A DNA stretch of 64,000 nt from Pseudomonas putida (GTDB lineage: Bacteria > Pseudomonadota > Gammaproteobacteria > Pseudomonadales > Pseudomonadaceae). This document shows, in pieces, positions 18,606-28,788 of this stretch. Each line of letters starts with the position of its first letter. The stretch's first letter is position 1. The notes under the pieces were generated by a model. It saw only the letters and a list, made by a program, of their open reading frames with translations. It was not told the origin of the DNA and did no database searches. The stretch lies in NCBI RefSeq assembly GCF_001636055.1, contig NZ_CP011789.1:4402001-4466000 (forward strand). Reading direction: 5' to 3'. The position numbers and the translations under genes were made by a program.

Positions 18606-18634
18606 CAAACAGTTGTTTGAAACATACGTTTCAA
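18606..18634. promoter_or_regulatory. Two overlapping PsrA-type operators
   Basis: Site 1 (18606-18619) is CAAAC-N4-GTTTG. Site 2 (18617-18634) is TTGAAACATACGTTTCAA, i.e. GAAAC-N4-GTTTC with 7-bp perfect arms. Both match the described PsrA consensus (G/C)AAAC(N2-4)GTTT(G/C). They share three bases and start 15 bp before the psrA ATG, so bound PsrA would block its own promoter or initiation. Confidence 0.88.
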
Positions 18635-18785
18635 GCACGCGCATGTCAAGGTTCGGTGACCCGACGGTCGCCCTTTTTAAAGCGCCGGAGCTCAAGCTGC
18701 AAGCCACAAATATCAAGGGCTGGGCACGACGCTCGGAAGACCGCGGCGATTTTCTTCAAAGGCGGTGCTTGCAGCAGGCCTTGTA

Positions 18786-18820
18786 CTGTATATAATCCCA
18801 GTCACTGTATAAAAAGACAG
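18786..18820 (+). promoter_or_regulatory. Two SOS boxes before lexA
   Basis: Two CTG-N10-CAG palindromes, at 18786-18801 and 18805-18820, lie 11-46 bp before the lexA ATG. Both have the AT-rich centre typical of LexA sites (TATATAATCC and TATAAAAAGA). They indicate tight autorepression of lexA-sulA. Confidence 0.94.
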
Positions 18821-18831
18821 AGCCACTCGCC

Positions 18832-19440
18832 ATGCTGAAACTGACGCCACGCCAAGCCGAGATCCTGGCCTTCATCAAACGTTGCCTTGAAGACAACGGC
18901 TTCCCGCCTACCCGCGCAGAAATCGCACAAGAGCTAGGGTTCAAATCGCCCAATGCCGCCGAAGAGCACCTCAAGGCCTTGGCGCGCAAGGGCGCCATCG
19001 AGATGACGCCAGGCGCCTCCCGCGGCATTCGCATCCCGGGTCTCGAAGCCAAGCCTGACGACAGCGGCCTGCCGATCATCGGCCGTGTTGCAGCAGGTGC
19101 CCCGATCCTCGCCGAGCAGCACATCGAGGAATCCTGCAACATCAATGCAGCCTTCTTCCATCCTCGCGCCGACTACCTGTTGCGCGTTCACGGCATGAGC
19201 ATGAAGGATATCGGCATCGTCGACGGCGACCTGCTCGCCGTGCACACCTGCCGCGAAGCCCGCAATGGCCAGATCGTGGTCGCCCGCATCGGTGACGAAG
19301 TGACCGTCAAGCGCTTCAAGCGCGAGGGCAGCAAAGTCTGGCTGATTGCCGAAAACCCCGAATTCGCCCCCATCGAAGTCGACCTGAAAGATCAGGAACT
19401 GGTGATCGAGGGCTTGAGCGTCGGCGTCATTCGCCGCTGA
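18832..19440 (+). CDS. lexA: SOS repressor LexA
   Basis: A 202-aa repressor of DNA-damage genes that cleaves itself when stimulated by RecA filaments. The N-terminal winged helix ([19 protein letters not shown]) binds SOS boxes. The cleavage site is Ala88-Gly89 in GRVAAGAP. The catalytic dyad is Ser123 ([10 protein letters not shown]) and Lys160 (DEVTVKRF), each offset by four from E. coli. It leads a two-gene SOS unit with sulA 13 bp downstream and faces psrA across a regulatory gap carrying both PsrA and LexA sites. Confidence 0.98.
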   Translation: MLKLTPRQAEILAFIKRCLEDNGFPPTRAEIAQELGFKSPNAAEEHLKALARKGAIEMTPGASRGIRIPGLEAKPDDSGLPIIGRVAAGAPILAEQHIEESCNINAAFFHPRADYLLRVHGMSMKDIGIVDGDLLAVHTCREARNGQIVVARIGDEVTVKRFKREGSKVWLIAENPEFAPIEVDLKDQELVIEGLSVGVIRR

Positions 19441-19453
19441 TCCAGGAGGCGTC

Positions 19454-19930
19454 ATGCAGCAGTCCGCCCATTTATCGCAGCCCGCACAATTGCCATTGTT
19501 CGAAGCCTTTCTCGCACAGCCGGTACTGCCAGGCCTGAAAAGTCGCGAGCAGTCGCGCAAGCCCGGCCAACCAGAACTGTTCAGTGAACTGTCCCTGCGC
19601 GGCGCGCCAGGGCACTGCCAGAGCCTGTTGGCCCCTATCCTGCGCGAGCTGAGCGAAGAAGATGACGCACGCTGGCTGACACTGATCGCACCGCCGGCGA
19701 GTCTCACACAAACCTGGCTGCGTGACGCCGGCCTGAATCGCGAACGCATCCTGCTGCTGCAACCCGGAAGCAACCAGAGCGCCCTGCAACTGGCCTGCGA
19801 AGCGCTACGCCTGGGTCATAGCCACACGGTGGTCAGCTGGTTCGGCAACGTCAATGCCAGCATCCGCCAGCAGCTCGTTCGTGCCGCCACCTGCGGAAAC
19901 GCACAAAGCCTGAACATCCGCCTCGGCTGA
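19454..19930 (+). CDS. sulA: SulA-type cell division inhibitor
   Basis: A 158-aa protein that, in this family, binds FtsZ and blocks ring assembly during the SOS response. The conserved core is the RecA-like fold region with RWLTLIAPPASLTQTWLRDAG and HTVVSWFGNVNASIRQQL. It is separated from lexA by 13 bp, with AGGAGGC before ATG 19454, so it is made from the same SOS-controlled transcript. The N-terminal 40 residues are Gln/Pro-rich and not conserved in my judgement. The symbol relies on context plus the core motif. Confidence 0.88.
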   Translation: MQQSAHLSQPAQLPLFEAFLAQPVLPGLKSREQSRKPGQPELFSELSLRGAPGHCQSLLAPILRELSEEDDARWLTLIAPPASLTQTWLRDAGLNRERILLLQPGSNQSALQLACEALRLGHSHTVVSWFGNVNASIRQQLVRAATCGNAQSLNIRLG

Positions 19931-19942
19931 TGTCCAGGCTTT
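19905..19942 (+). terminator. Hairpin overlapping the sulA stop
   Basis: Arms aaagcctg..acatc and gatgt..caggcttt pair over 13 bp with one mismatch, and the loop contains the end of the coding frame. There is only a weak T-tract. It is a plausible terminator of lexA-sulA, converging with the leftward gene at 19981. Confidence 0.55.
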
Positions 19943-19980
19943 GCCTGTGACGCACTGCAGTGATGGCCCAACTGGCGTGT

Positions 19981-20214
19981 TCAGTGCAGAACCCGCGGCC
20001 CTTCATCACGCTCGAAGTCACCTTCGACCAGCTTACCTGCCATCTGCACACCAACGCTGAGCATGGCTTTGGCCACTTCTACATGCTGCCCCTGAAGAAA
20101 TGCCTTGGCATCTTCGGAGAAATCCAGGGTAACCAGCGAACCCTCGTCCTCGGCACGGCGCAGTTCGATCCGGCCATCAGGCAATTCGACAATTTCTAGA
20201 AAGGACGTTGACAT
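19981..20214 (-). CDS. Conserved hypothetical small protein
   Basis: A 77-aa acidic protein (MSTSFLEIVELPDGRIELRR... EGDFERDEGPRVLH) with no signal peptide or membrane segment. I do not recognise a named domain. The same small gene occurs, as I recall, after sulA in other Pseudomonas. I chose ATG 20214, which has AGG six bases upstream, over the upstream GTG 20232. It is converged upon by sulA and lies 51 bp after the DUF6586 gene, possibly co-transcribed with it. Confidence 0.78.
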   Translation of the reverse strand: MSTSFLEIVELPDGRIELRRAEDEGSLVTLDFSEDAKAFLQGQHVEVAKAMLSVGVQMAGKLVEGDFERDEGPRVLH

Positions 20215-20265
20215 AAAGGGCCTGCTGTTCACGAAAGGCGAGTAGTGTACCAGCCGCGCCGACTG

Positions 20266-20787
20266 TCAGCACTCACTCAACGCTTCTCGGAAACGTCTTA
20301 CAAGCCCTTTTAGGTCCTGCCGCCAGCGCTCCAACTCCGTCCGAGACAGCACGACATCCTCGACTTCATCGAGATTGACAGCCTGGATCAACGGCTGCGT
20401 GACATCTGTCTTGGCGACTTTCTTCGCGACCGGTGGTTGGAACAAATCGGCATAAGCCTTGATCAACTGCGCCAGCCAGGTCTGCGGTTGGCGTGCCAGC
20501 TCAACCATCTCGGCCATTTCCGGAATGGCGACGGTCTTCAGCGTGTCATCGTTAAGCAACAGCTCTGCACGCGCGGCGTTCGCCTGGGGCAGACGATAGA
20601 AGCCGGCAATCTCATGGCACAGCCCGAGCAACGCCCCATACAAATGAAACACCGCCGCCTCGCGCTCAGCCTGGATCAGGCCCTGGGCATTCATGGCCTG
20701 GCTCTGCTCGGCCTTGGCCATGGACTCAAGAGCCAGGCCTGCAAAGAACAGTTTCTGGTTGGTGCGGGTGTAGAGTTCCTGGGCCAT
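20266..20787 (-). CDS. DUF6586-type conserved protein
   Basis: A 173-aa protein, mainly helical by appearance (MAQELYTRTNQKLFFAGLAL... ELERWRQDLKGLVRRFREAL), with no signal peptide. I recognise it as the conserved Pseudomonas family found next to topA, which I know as DUF6586; its function is not known. ATG 20787 was chosen because the sequence upstream runs into the topA terminator hairpin, and GAGG lies nine bases before it. It is on the same strand as topA, 90 bp downstream of it. Confidence 0.78.
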   Translation of the reverse strand: MAQELYTRTNQKLFFAGLALESMAKAEQSQAMNAQGLIQAEREAAVFHLYGALLGLCHEIAGFYRLPQANAARAELLLNDDTLKTVAIPEMAEMVELARQPQTWLAQLIKAYADLFQPPVAKKVAKTDVTQPLIQAVNLDEVEDVVLSRTELERWRQDLKGLVRRFREALSEC

Positions 20788-20836
20788 TTCGGATGACCTC
20801 CCATGGGCAGCAAGGCGAATAGCTGCATCATAAATG

Positions 20837-20861
20837 ATTGGGGCCGCAAAGCGGCCCCAAT
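20837..20861 (-). terminator. Terminator after topA
   Basis: An 11-bp perfect stem (attggggccgc / gcggccccaat) with an AAA loop lies 16 bp past the topA stop. The minus-strand tail is only moderately T-rich (catttat), so read-through into the next gene is possible. Confidence 0.72.
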
Positions 20862-20876
20862 TACAACACCGACGAA

Positions 20877-23486
20877 TCAGCGCTTGTCTTCGACCTTCCA
20901 CGCCTTGCCGTCGTAGAACGCCTTCCAGCCTGTCGGCTTGCCATCGACCTCGGATTGCACGTACTGCTCCTTGGTCTTGCGGCTGTAGCGAATCACCGCA
21001 GGACGACCGTCCGGATCCTTCTGCGGTGCGTCGCAGAGGAAGTGATACTTCGGATCGATCTCATGCTTGTGCGGGATGATTTCCAGCACCAGCGGCGCAC
21101 GGGTCTCGCGATTTTTCGGGAACTGGCTGGCCGCCAGGAACAACCCCGAAGCGCCGTCACGCAGCACGTAGGTGTCGTCGACCTTCTCGCACTTGAGCTC
21201 CGGCATGTCCACCTTGTCCATCTTCGGTGGCGCAGCCTCGCCGCTCTTGAGCAACTTGCGGGTGTTCTTGCACGCCGGGTTGGTGCAACCGAAGAACTTG
21301 CCGAAACGGCCAGTCTTGAGCTGCATCTCGCTGCCGCACTTGTCGCACTCCAGGCTCGGCCCTTCGTAGCCCTTGATGCGGTAGCTACCCTCTTCGATCT
21401 CGTAGCCAGGGCAATCCGGGTTGTTACCACAGATATGCAGCTTGTGCTTTTCGTCGAGCAGGTAGGCGTCCATCGCCGTCGAGCAGATCGGGCAGCGGTG
21501 CTTGCCACGCAGCACCAGCGACTCGGATTCACCCTCGTCGTCAGCTGCGATCTCGTCACCCGGCACCAGATTGACGGTGGCCTTGCAGCGCTCCTTGGGC
21601 GGCAGGCTGTAACCCGAGCAGCCCAGGAATACACCGGTCGAGGCGGTACGGATCATCATCGGCCGACCGCATTCCTTGCAGGCAATGTTGGTCAGGGTCG
21701 GCTGATTGGCTCGCATGCCGTTTTCGCTGGACTCTGCTGTCTGCAGCTTCTTGCTGAAATCACCGTAGAACTCGTCGAGCACGTTTTTCCAGTCACGCTC
21801 GCCCTGGGCCACGTCATCGAGATTCTCTTCCATGCCGGCGGTGAAGCCGTAGTCCATCAGGTTGGAGAAGCTTTCGGACAAGCGCTCGGTCACGATGTCG
21901 CCCATCTTCTCGGAATAGAAGCGGCGGTTGTGCAGGGTCACATAGCCGCGATCCTGGATGGTGGAAATGATCGCTGCATAGGTCGACGGACGACCGATAC
22001 CACGTTTTTCCATTTCCTTGACCAGGCTCGCCTCGGTGAAACGCGCCGGCGGCTTGGTGAAGTGCTGGCTTGGGTCGAGCTGGATCAACTTGAGCGTCTC
22101 GCCCTGCCCCATTTCCGGCAGCACGTCGTCCTCGCCCGGCTTGGCCTGTTGTGGCAGCACACGGGTGTAGCCGTCGAACTTGAGAATACGGCCCTTGGCA
22201 CGCAACTCGAAATCGCCAGCCGCCACGGTGACGCTCGTGGACAGGTACTGCGCCGGTGGCATCTGGCAGGCCAGGAACTGGCGCCAGATCAGCTCGTACA
22301 GGCGCTCGGCATCACGCTCCATGCCACTGAGCTTGCTCGGGTGGGTGTTGACGTCGGAGGGACGAATCGCTTCGTGCGCCTCCTGTGCGCCTTCCTTGCT
22401 GCCGTAGACGACCGGAGCGGCCGGCAGGTACTGCTTGCCGAACTCGCTTTCGATGTAGCTGCGCGCCATTTCAACGGCATCGGTCGACAGGTTGGTCGAG
22501 TCGGTACGCATGTAAGTGATGTAGCCGGCTTCATACAGACGCTGGGCCATCATCATCGTCTTCTTCACCCCGAAGCCCAGGCGGTTGCTCGCCGCCTGCT
22601 GCAAGGTCGAGGTGATGAAAGGCGCCGATGGCTTGCTGCTGGTCGGGCGATCTTCACGTTTGACCACGCTGTAGCTGGAAGCCTTGAGCTTCTCCAGCGC
22701 CGCCATGGCCTGCGCTTCGTTCAACGGCTTGAAGGCTTCGCCGTTCTCGCGCGCCACTTCGAAGCGCACCTTGGCGTTCTTCGCCGTGCCCAGGTCAGCA
22801 TGGACCTCCCAGTACTCTTCGGGATTGAACGCACGGATCTCGCGCTCCCGCTCGACCACCAGCTTCACAGCCACCGATTGCACACGGCCGGCGGACAGGC
22901 CACGGGCGATCTTGGACCACAGCAGCGGCGAAACCATGTAGCCCACCACGCGATCGAGGAAGCGCCGCGCCTGCTGGGCATTGACCCGGGCGATATCCAG
23001 GTCACCAGGCTGCGAAAACGCCTCCTGAATGGCCTTCTTGGTGATTTCGTTGAACACCACGCGCTTGTAGCGGCTGTCGTCCCCCCCGATGGCTTCGCGC
23101 AGGTGCCAGGCAATGGCTTCCCCCTCGCGATCCAAGTCGGTTGCGAGATAGATGGTGTCGGCATCCTTGGCCAAACGACGCAACTCGTCGATCACCTTCT
23201 CCTTGCCGGGAAGGATCTCGTACTTGGCCTTCCAGCCGGCCTCTGGGTCGACACCCATGCGCGCCACCAGTTGGCGCCGGGCTTTCTCCTTCGGCGTCAG
23301 CGCCGGAGCCTCACTCGCGGTCTTGCCGCGCTTGGCCGCCGGTTCCTTGGCCGTACTGGCCGAACCGCTGGTGGGGAGGTCTCGGATGTGGCCGATACTC
23401 GACTTCACCACGTACTGGCTGCCCAGGTACTTGTTGATGGTCTTGGCCTTGGCCGGGGATTCCACAATGACCAGCGATTTGCCCAT
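20877..23486 (-). CDS. topA: DNA topoisomerase I
   Basis: An 869-aa type IA topoisomerase that relaxes negative supercoils. The TOPRIM domain is at the N-terminus ([19 protein letters not shown]). The catalytic Tyr is near residue 326 in [15 protein letters not shown] central toroid follows, then C-terminal Cys4 zinc ribbons from about residue 600 ([17 protein letters not shown], then [12 protein letters not shown], then [21 protein letters not shown]). Residues about 37-65 hold a Lys/Ala-rich insert ([17 protein letters not shown]) before [12 protein letters not shown]. It is monocistronic or leads the two small genes downstream. Confidence 0.98.
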   Translation of the reverse strand: MGKSLVIVESPAKAKTINKYLGSQYVVKSSIGHIRDLPTSGSASTAKEPAAKRGKTASEAPALTPKEKARRQLVARMGVDPEAGWKAKYEILPGKEKVIDELRRLAKDADTIYLATDLDREGEAIAWHLREAIGGDDSRYKRVVFNEITKKAIQEAFSQPGDLDIARVNAQQARRFLDRVVGYMVSPLLWSKIARGLSAGRVQSVAVKLVVEREREIRAFNPEEYWEVHADLGTAKNAKVRFEVARENGEAFKPLNEAQAMAALEKLKASSYSVVKREDRPTSSKPSAPFITSTLQQAASNRLGFGVKKTMMMAQRLYEAGYITYMRTDSTNLSTDAVEMARSYIESEFGKQYLPAAPVVYGSKEGAQEAHEAIRPSDVNTHPSKLSGMERDAERLYELIWRQFLACQMPPAQYLSTSVTVAAGDFELRAKGRILKFDGYTRVLPQQAKPGEDDVLPEMGQGETLKLIQLDPSQHFTKPPARFTEASLVKEMEKRGIGRPSTYAAIISTIQDRGYVTLHNRRFYSEKMGDIVTERLSESFSNLMDYGFTAGMEENLDDVAQGERDWKNVLDEFYGDFSKKLQTAESSENGMRANQPTLTNIACKECGRPMMIRTASTGVFLGCSGYSLPPKERCKATVNLVPGDEIAADDEGESESLVLRGKHRCPICSTAMDAYLLDEKHKLHICGNNPDCPGYEIEEGSYRIKGYEGPSLECDKCGSEMQLKTGRFGKFFGCTNPACKNTRKLLKSGEAAPPKMDKVDMPELKCEKVDDTYVLRDGASGLFLAASQFPKNRETRAPLVLEIIPHKHEIDPKYHFLCDAPQKDPDGRPAVIRYSRKTKEQYVQSEVDGKPTGWKAFYDGKAWKVEDKR

Positions 23487-23586
23487 GGATCGGAGTATTC
23501 CTGAATCTGAAGATGAAAAACGCGTCAGGTGCCGGACGCGGCACCGCTATATATAGTGGCAAAAGAGTGAGGTCAAGCGCGGTCGT

Positions 23587-23838
23587 TCACTCGCGAGGCT
23601 TCCCGGCCAGTGCCGCAAGCCCCTCTTCTGCCTTGACCAAAGCAAAGCGTGGCACCTGCTCGCCGTCAACCTCGACCGACTCCTGGAACATCGAAAGTGG
23701 CCGCACCCAAAACCCATAGTCACCATACAGGCATTGGTAGAACACCATCCACTCTTCGCTCTCCGAGTGCCGCGCAACGCTGAAGACACGGTACTCAGGC
23801 CCTTTGTAATGCCGGTATACGCCTGGTTGTATCTGCAT
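23587..23838 (-). CDS. DUF1653-family protein
   Basis: An 83-aa protein (MQIQPGVYRHYKGPEYRVFSVARHSESEEWMVFYQCLYG). The motif G-x-Y-x-H-Y-K-G followed by a Y/W-rich stretch and RPLSMF is the DUF1653 signature, a small SH3-like fold of unknown role. ATG 23838 was chosen over an upstream alternative because it opens exactly at the family start. It lies between fadA and topA on the same strand; the fadA terminator separates it from fadA. Confidence 0.85.
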   Translation of the reverse strand: MQIQPGVYRHYKGPEYRVFSVARHSESEEWMVFYQCLYGDYGFWVRPLSMFQESVEVDGEQVPRFALVKAEEGLAALAGKPRE

Positions 23839-23862
23839 GCTGCTCACCCTCTTGAACAAATC

Positions 23863-23897
23863 CTGTAAAAAACAAAAACCGGGGCACAAGGCCCCGG
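23863..23897 (-). terminator. Rho-independent terminator of fadBA
   Basis: A 7-bp stem (ccggggc / gccccgg) with a 5-nt loop is followed on the minus strand by a T-rich run (ggtttttgttttttac). It lies 20 bp after the fadA stop. Confidence 0.9.
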
Positions 23898-23916
23898 CTG
23901 CTGTCCTGCGAAGCGA

Positions 23917-25107
<1,191 letters not shown>

Positions 25108-25122
25108 CTAGCTCGTGGCCGT

Positions 25123-27270
25123 TCAGTTGAAGAAGCGCTGGCCGTTCTTGGCCATTTCACGCAGCTTCGCAGTCGGGTGGTACAGCGGACCCAGATCGGC
25201 GTACTTGTCGGCCAGGGCAACGAACTCGGCGACACCGATCGAATCGATGTAGCGCAGCGCACCACCGCGGAAAGGAGGGAAACCGATGCCGTAGACCAGG
25301 CCCATGTCCGCCTCGGCTGCAGTTTCGACGATGCCATCTTCCAGGCAACGCACGGTCTCCAGGCACAGCGGCACCATCATCCAGTTGATGATGTCCTCGT
25401 CACTGACTTCACGCTGCTCGAAGATCACCGGCTTGAGCACGTCCAGCACGGACGCATCGGCGACTTTCTTCGGCTTGCCGCGCTTGTCGGTCTCGTAGGC
25501 ATAGAAGCCCTTGCCGTTCTTCTGACCCAGGCGATTGGCTTCGTACAGGGCGTCGACGGCGGAGCGGCGGTCGTCCTTCATGCGGTCCGGGAAGCCTTCT
25601 GCCATCACGTCACGGCCATGGTGGCCGGTGTCGATGCCGACCACGTCCATCAAGTAGGCCGGGCCCATCGGCCAGCCGAACTTTTCCATGACCTTGTCGA
25701 TACGCACGAAATCGACGCCTGCGCTGACCAGCTTGGCGAAGCCACCGAAATACGGGAACAGTACGCGGTTGACCAGGAAGCCCGGGCAGTCGTTGACCAC
25801 GATCGGATTCTTGCCCATTTTCTTGGCGTAGGCCACGGTGGTGGCGACAGCCACTTCACTGGACTTCTCGCCACGAATGACTTCGACCAGCGGCATCATG
25901 TGCACCGGGTTGAAGAAGTGCATGCCAACGAAGTTTTCCGGACGCTTGAGCGCCTTGGCCAGCAAGTTGATCGAAATGGTCGAGGTGTTCGACGCCAGAA
26001 TCGCATCTTCCTTGACCTGCCCTTCCACCTCGGCCAGCACCGCCTGCTTGACCTTCGGGTTCTCGACCACAGCCTCGACGACGATGTCGACGTTGGCGAA
26101 ATCGCCATACGACAAGGTCGGGCGAATGGCGTTGAGAGCTTCGGCCATCTTCGCCGGGGTCAGGCGGCCTTTCTCGACGCGCTTGCCCAGCAGCTTGGAC
26201 GCTTCGTTAAGGCCCAGCTGGATAGCTTCCTCGCGGATATCCTTCATCAGGATCGGCGTGCCCTTGACCGCCGACTGGTAGGCGATACCGCCGCCCATGA
26301 TGCCGGCGCCGAGTACGGCGGCCTGCTTCACGTCACGAGCGATCTCGTCGTGGGCCTTGGCTTTGCGCTTGAGTTCCTGATCGTTCAGGAACAGGCCGAT
26401 CAGGCTCTCGGCGACCGAGGTTTTGGCCAACTTGGCAAAACCGGCAGCTTCGACTTCCAATGCCTTGTCACGGCCAAAGTTGGCGGCCTTCTGGATGGTC
26501 TTGATGGCTTCGACCGGGGCCGGGTAGTTCGGGCCGGCTTGACCGGCGACAAAACCCTTGGCGGTTTCGAAGGCCATCATCTGCTCGATGGCATTGAGTT
26601 TGAGTTTCTCGAGCTTGGGCTGACGCTTGGCCTTGTAGTCCAGCTCACCGGCGATGGCGCGCTTGATCAGGTCCAGAGCACCGGCCTGCAGCAGTTCAGG
26701 CGCGACCACGGCATCGACGGCACCCACTTTCAGGGCGTCTTCGGCGCGGTTTTCCTTGCCCGAGGCGATCCACTCGATGGCATTGTCCGAGCCGATCAGA
26801 CGCGGCAGGCGAACGGTGCCGCCAAAGCCTGGGTAGATGCCCAGCTTGACTTCCGGCAGGCCGATCTTGGCGCTGCTGGACATGACGCGGTAATCCGCCG
26901 CCAGGCACATTTCCAGGCCGCCGCCCAGGGCGATGCCGTTGATGGCCACGACGGTCGGCACCGCGAGGTCTTCGAAGTCGCTGAAGATACGGTTGGCTTC
27001 CAGGTTGCCGGCCACCAGCTCGGCCTCGGGCAGCTTGAAATTGTCGACGAATTCGGTGATGTCGGCACCGACGATGAACACGTCCTTGCCGCTGCTGACG
27101 ATCACACCCTTGATGGAAGCGTCGGCCTTGATGGTATCCACGGCCTGACGCAGCTCGTTCAGGGTAAGGCGGTTGAATTTGTTGACGGACTCACCCTTGA
27201 GGTCGAACTTCAGTTCGACGATGCCGCTTTCAAGAGCCTTAACCGTGATGGCTTTACCTTCGTAAATCAT
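25123..27270 (-). CDS. fadB: Multifunctional fatty-acid oxidation protein FadB
   Basis: A 715-aa alpha subunit. The N-terminal enoyl-CoA hydratase/isomerase domain (to about residue 190) has the oxyanion region [18 protein letters not shown]. The 3-hydroxyacyl-CoA dehydrogenase domain starts near residue 320 ([15 protein letters not shown]), with the catalytic His in [18 protein letters not shown]. With FadA it performs beta-oxidation from enoyl-CoA. ATG 27270 (MIYEGK) gives the standard length; a TTG codon precedes it. PsrA is the expected repressor in this genus; see the inverted half-sites at 27401-27427. Confidence 0.97.
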   Translation of the reverse strand: MIYEGKAITVKALESGIVELKFDLKGESVNKFNRLTLNELRQAVDTIKADASIKGVIVSSGKDVFIVGADITEFVDNFKLPEAELVAGNLEANRIFSDFEDLAVPTVVAINGIALGGGLEMCLAADYRVMSSSAKIGLPEVKLGIYPGFGGTVRLPRLIGSDNAIEWIASGKENRAEDALKVGAVDAVVAPELLQAGALDLIKRAIAGELDYKAKRQPKLEKLKLNAIEQMMAFETAKGFVAGQAGPNYPAPVEAIKTIQKAANFGRDKALEVEAAGFAKLAKTSVAESLIGLFLNDQELKRKAKAHDEIARDVKQAAVLGAGIMGGGIAYQSAVKGTPILMKDIREEAIQLGLNEASKLLGKRVEKGRLTPAKMAEALNAIRPTLSYGDFANVDIVVEAVVENPKVKQAVLAEVEGQVKEDAILASNTSTISINLLAKALKRPENFVGMHFFNPVHMMPLVEVIRGEKSSEVAVATTVAYAKKMGKNPIVVNDCPGFLVNRVLFPYFGGFAKLVSAGVDFVRIDKVMEKFGWPMGPAYLMDVVGIDTGHHGRDVMAEGFPDRMKDDRRSAVDALYEANRLGQKNGKGFYAYETDKRGKPKKVADASVLDVLKPVIFEQREVSDEDIINWMMVPLCLETVRCLEDGIVETAAEADMGLVYGIGFPPFRGGALRYIDSIGVAEFVALADKYADLGPLYHPTAKLREMAKNGQRFFN

Positions 27271-27740
27271 CAACTGATCTCCACGATATGGAAGCTGAAC
27301 TGTACACGCCGATCACTGGCAGGAAGGCAATCTTCAAGCCCTCCCCCAGGCACACCCGTCAGCGCGATAGTCGGGATTCTGTACGAGCGATGTGAACATA
27401 CAAACGCTCAATTCATACGCCCGTTTGATTTGGGTACGCACACATTCTCCGAAAAGGTCGGCGTTGTCAAATGCTCGAAAGCACCCGGAAAACGCGACTT
27501 TCCAGTCATTTTGTAACACCAGGGGATAAAGCATGATGACAGTGATTGTCGATCATTCATGTCGACGATCGGCCAATGGCTGGTGGGGTTAACTGCGCTG
27601 CCAGCCTGCTGATTTTTCATGCACACATTCGAGACAAGGGTCTACACTGCCCTCGAATCGAATGTTTTCCCGGCCTGCCTGGCCAGCTTCACCACTGTGG
27701 GATCAGGGTTGCCCTGCTCCCACTTTTTTTTGCGCCTGCC
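27271..27740. promoter_or_regulatory. Intergenic region upstream of fadBA, with CAAACG...CGTTTG
   Basis: This 470-bp stretch holds no gene I can support; the short open frames in it have no recognisable features. At 27401-27406 and 27422-27427 there is a perfect inverted pair CAAACG-N15-CGTTTG, 130-157 bp before the fadB start. The half-sites look like PsrA half-sites but the spacing differs from the N2-4 consensus. Near 27724-27731 is a T8 run, followed by a small hairpin (27733-27747) reaching the end of the next gene. Confidence 0.5.
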
Positions 27741-28178
27741 TCAGGCGAGGGTTTCGAGGGTGTGGGCAATATCCTGCAATACAGATTTTTCCCCGCGCTC
27801 GCTCCAGTACAAGGCGATCATGCGGGTATCGGCCTCCACCTTGTAGACGTTGGCCGGCAACCGCGCAAAACACTCCGCCAGACGCGGCTCCTCGCACGGC
27901 TCACGCCATTTGTTCCACCACACTCCCGGGCTGACCTGCCAATAGCACCAGCTATCCTCACGCCCCTTGCGCCGGCCTCGGTGATACTGCGGACACGGGC
28001 TTGGGGGCTCGCTTTGCAGCCAGTGCGGCCACTGCTGGGGCGCCAGTTGCATGGCCAGGCCCATGCGTCGCCCCTCCAGGCGCAAACTCATCTGTTCGCT
28101 CTGCTTGCGCGACGGTCGCAACCAGGCCAACGGGCTGAGAATCAGCGCAAGGATTGACACCACCAGCCATACCGTCAT
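27741..28178 (-). CDS. Conserved hypothetical membrane-anchored protein
   Basis: A 145-aa protein with one N-terminal membrane helix (MTVWLVVSILALILSPLAWL) followed by a basic stretch (RPSRKQ), so the remainder is likely cytoplasmic. The soluble part has many Trp, Cys and Arg residues (WCYWQVSPGVWWNKWREPCEEPRL). I do not recognise the family. An in-frame ATG at 28193 would add five residues; I prefer 28178 because GGGAAC lies about ten bases before it. It is divergent from the universal stress gene. Confidence 0.7.
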   Translation of the reverse strand: MTVWLVVSILALILSPLAWLRPSRKQSEQMSLRLEGRRMGLAMQLAPQQWPHWLQSEPPSPCPQYHRGRRKGREDSWCYWQVSPGVWWNKWREPCEEPRLAECFARLPANVYKVEADTRMIALYWSERGEKSVLQDIAHTLETLA

Positions 28179-28287
28179 ATCTGTAGTTCCCATAAAGCGT
28201 TGCAAATGAGCGGGTTAGTCTTTTTCACGCAAGACCTGCCAGAAAGCGACCATACTTTCACTATTGCGATTGTCAGGAGTGCCGCTC

Positions 28288-28728
28288 ATGTCCTACGAAC
28301 ATCTTCTGGTTGCCGTCGACCTGACCGAGGAATGCGACCCGGTGATCAAGCGTGCCATGAAGCTCGCCGAACCCAACGGAGCCAAGGTTTCCCTGGTGCA
28401 TATCGTCGAGCCGATGGCCATGGCATTTGGTGGCGACGTGCCGATGGACCTGTCGCAACTGCAGCAACAGCAGTTCGACCAGGCCAAGGAACGCATGGAT
28501 CGCCTGTTCAACAAATATCCAGACATCAATCGCGGCGATTCGCACCTGATCTACGGCCAGCCGCGCCAGGAAATCCACCAACTGGCCAAGGATCAGAAGT
28601 GCGACCTGATCGTGGTCGGCAGCCATGGCCGCCATGGTCTGGCGCTGCTATTGGGTTCTACGGCCAATGACGTGCTGCATGGGGCACCGTGCGATGTACT
28701 GGCGGTGCGCTTGCAGAAGAAAGAATGA
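28288..28728 (+). CDS. Universal stress protein, UspA family
   Basis: A 146-aa single-domain Usp. It opens MSYEHLLVAVDLTEECDPVI and carries the ATP-binding type motif GSHGRHGLALLLGSTANDVL (G2xG9xG(S/T)), which suggests nucleotide binding. An internal Gln-rich helix (DLSQLQQQQFDQAKERM) is unusual but mild. CAGGAG lies nine bases before ATG 28288. Usp proteins support survival during stasis or oxygen limitation; I saw no ANR box before it. Confidence 0.93.
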   Translation: MSYEHLLVAVDLTEECDPVIKRAMKLAEPNGAKVSLVHIVEPMAMAFGGDVPMDLSQLQQQQFDQAKERMDRLFNKYPDINRGDSHLIYGQPRQEIHQLAKDQKCDLIVVGSHGRHGLALLLGSTANDVLHGAPCDVLAVRLQKKE

Positions 28729-28736
28729 TATAGCCC

Positions 28737-28781
28737 GAGCCGGCCCTATCGCTGCGACTTGTCCCGCGATAGGGCCGGCTC
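28737..28781. terminator. Large hairpin between convergent usp and uup
   Basis: Perfect 15-bp arms (gagccggccctatcg / cgatagggccggctc) with a 15-nt loop containing CTTGTCCCGCG. It starts 8 bp after the usp stop and ends 7 bp before the uup stop. It lacks a T-run and resembles the REP-like hairpins seen elsewhere in the window; a bidirectional terminator role is inferred. Confidence 0.75.
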
Positions 28782-28788
28782 GATCGAC

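Noticed and set aside
20838..23504. Very long open frame antisense to topA (888 codons)
   Set aside because: It mirrors topA codons in a GC-rich genome and shows no recognisable domain. The same explanation holds for long antisense frames over fadBA (24052-27516), uup (28759-30756) and pvdL (39558-47075).
27334..27626. Small open frames upstream of fadB
   Set aside because: No ribosome site, no recognisable residues, and they cover the likely promoter region.
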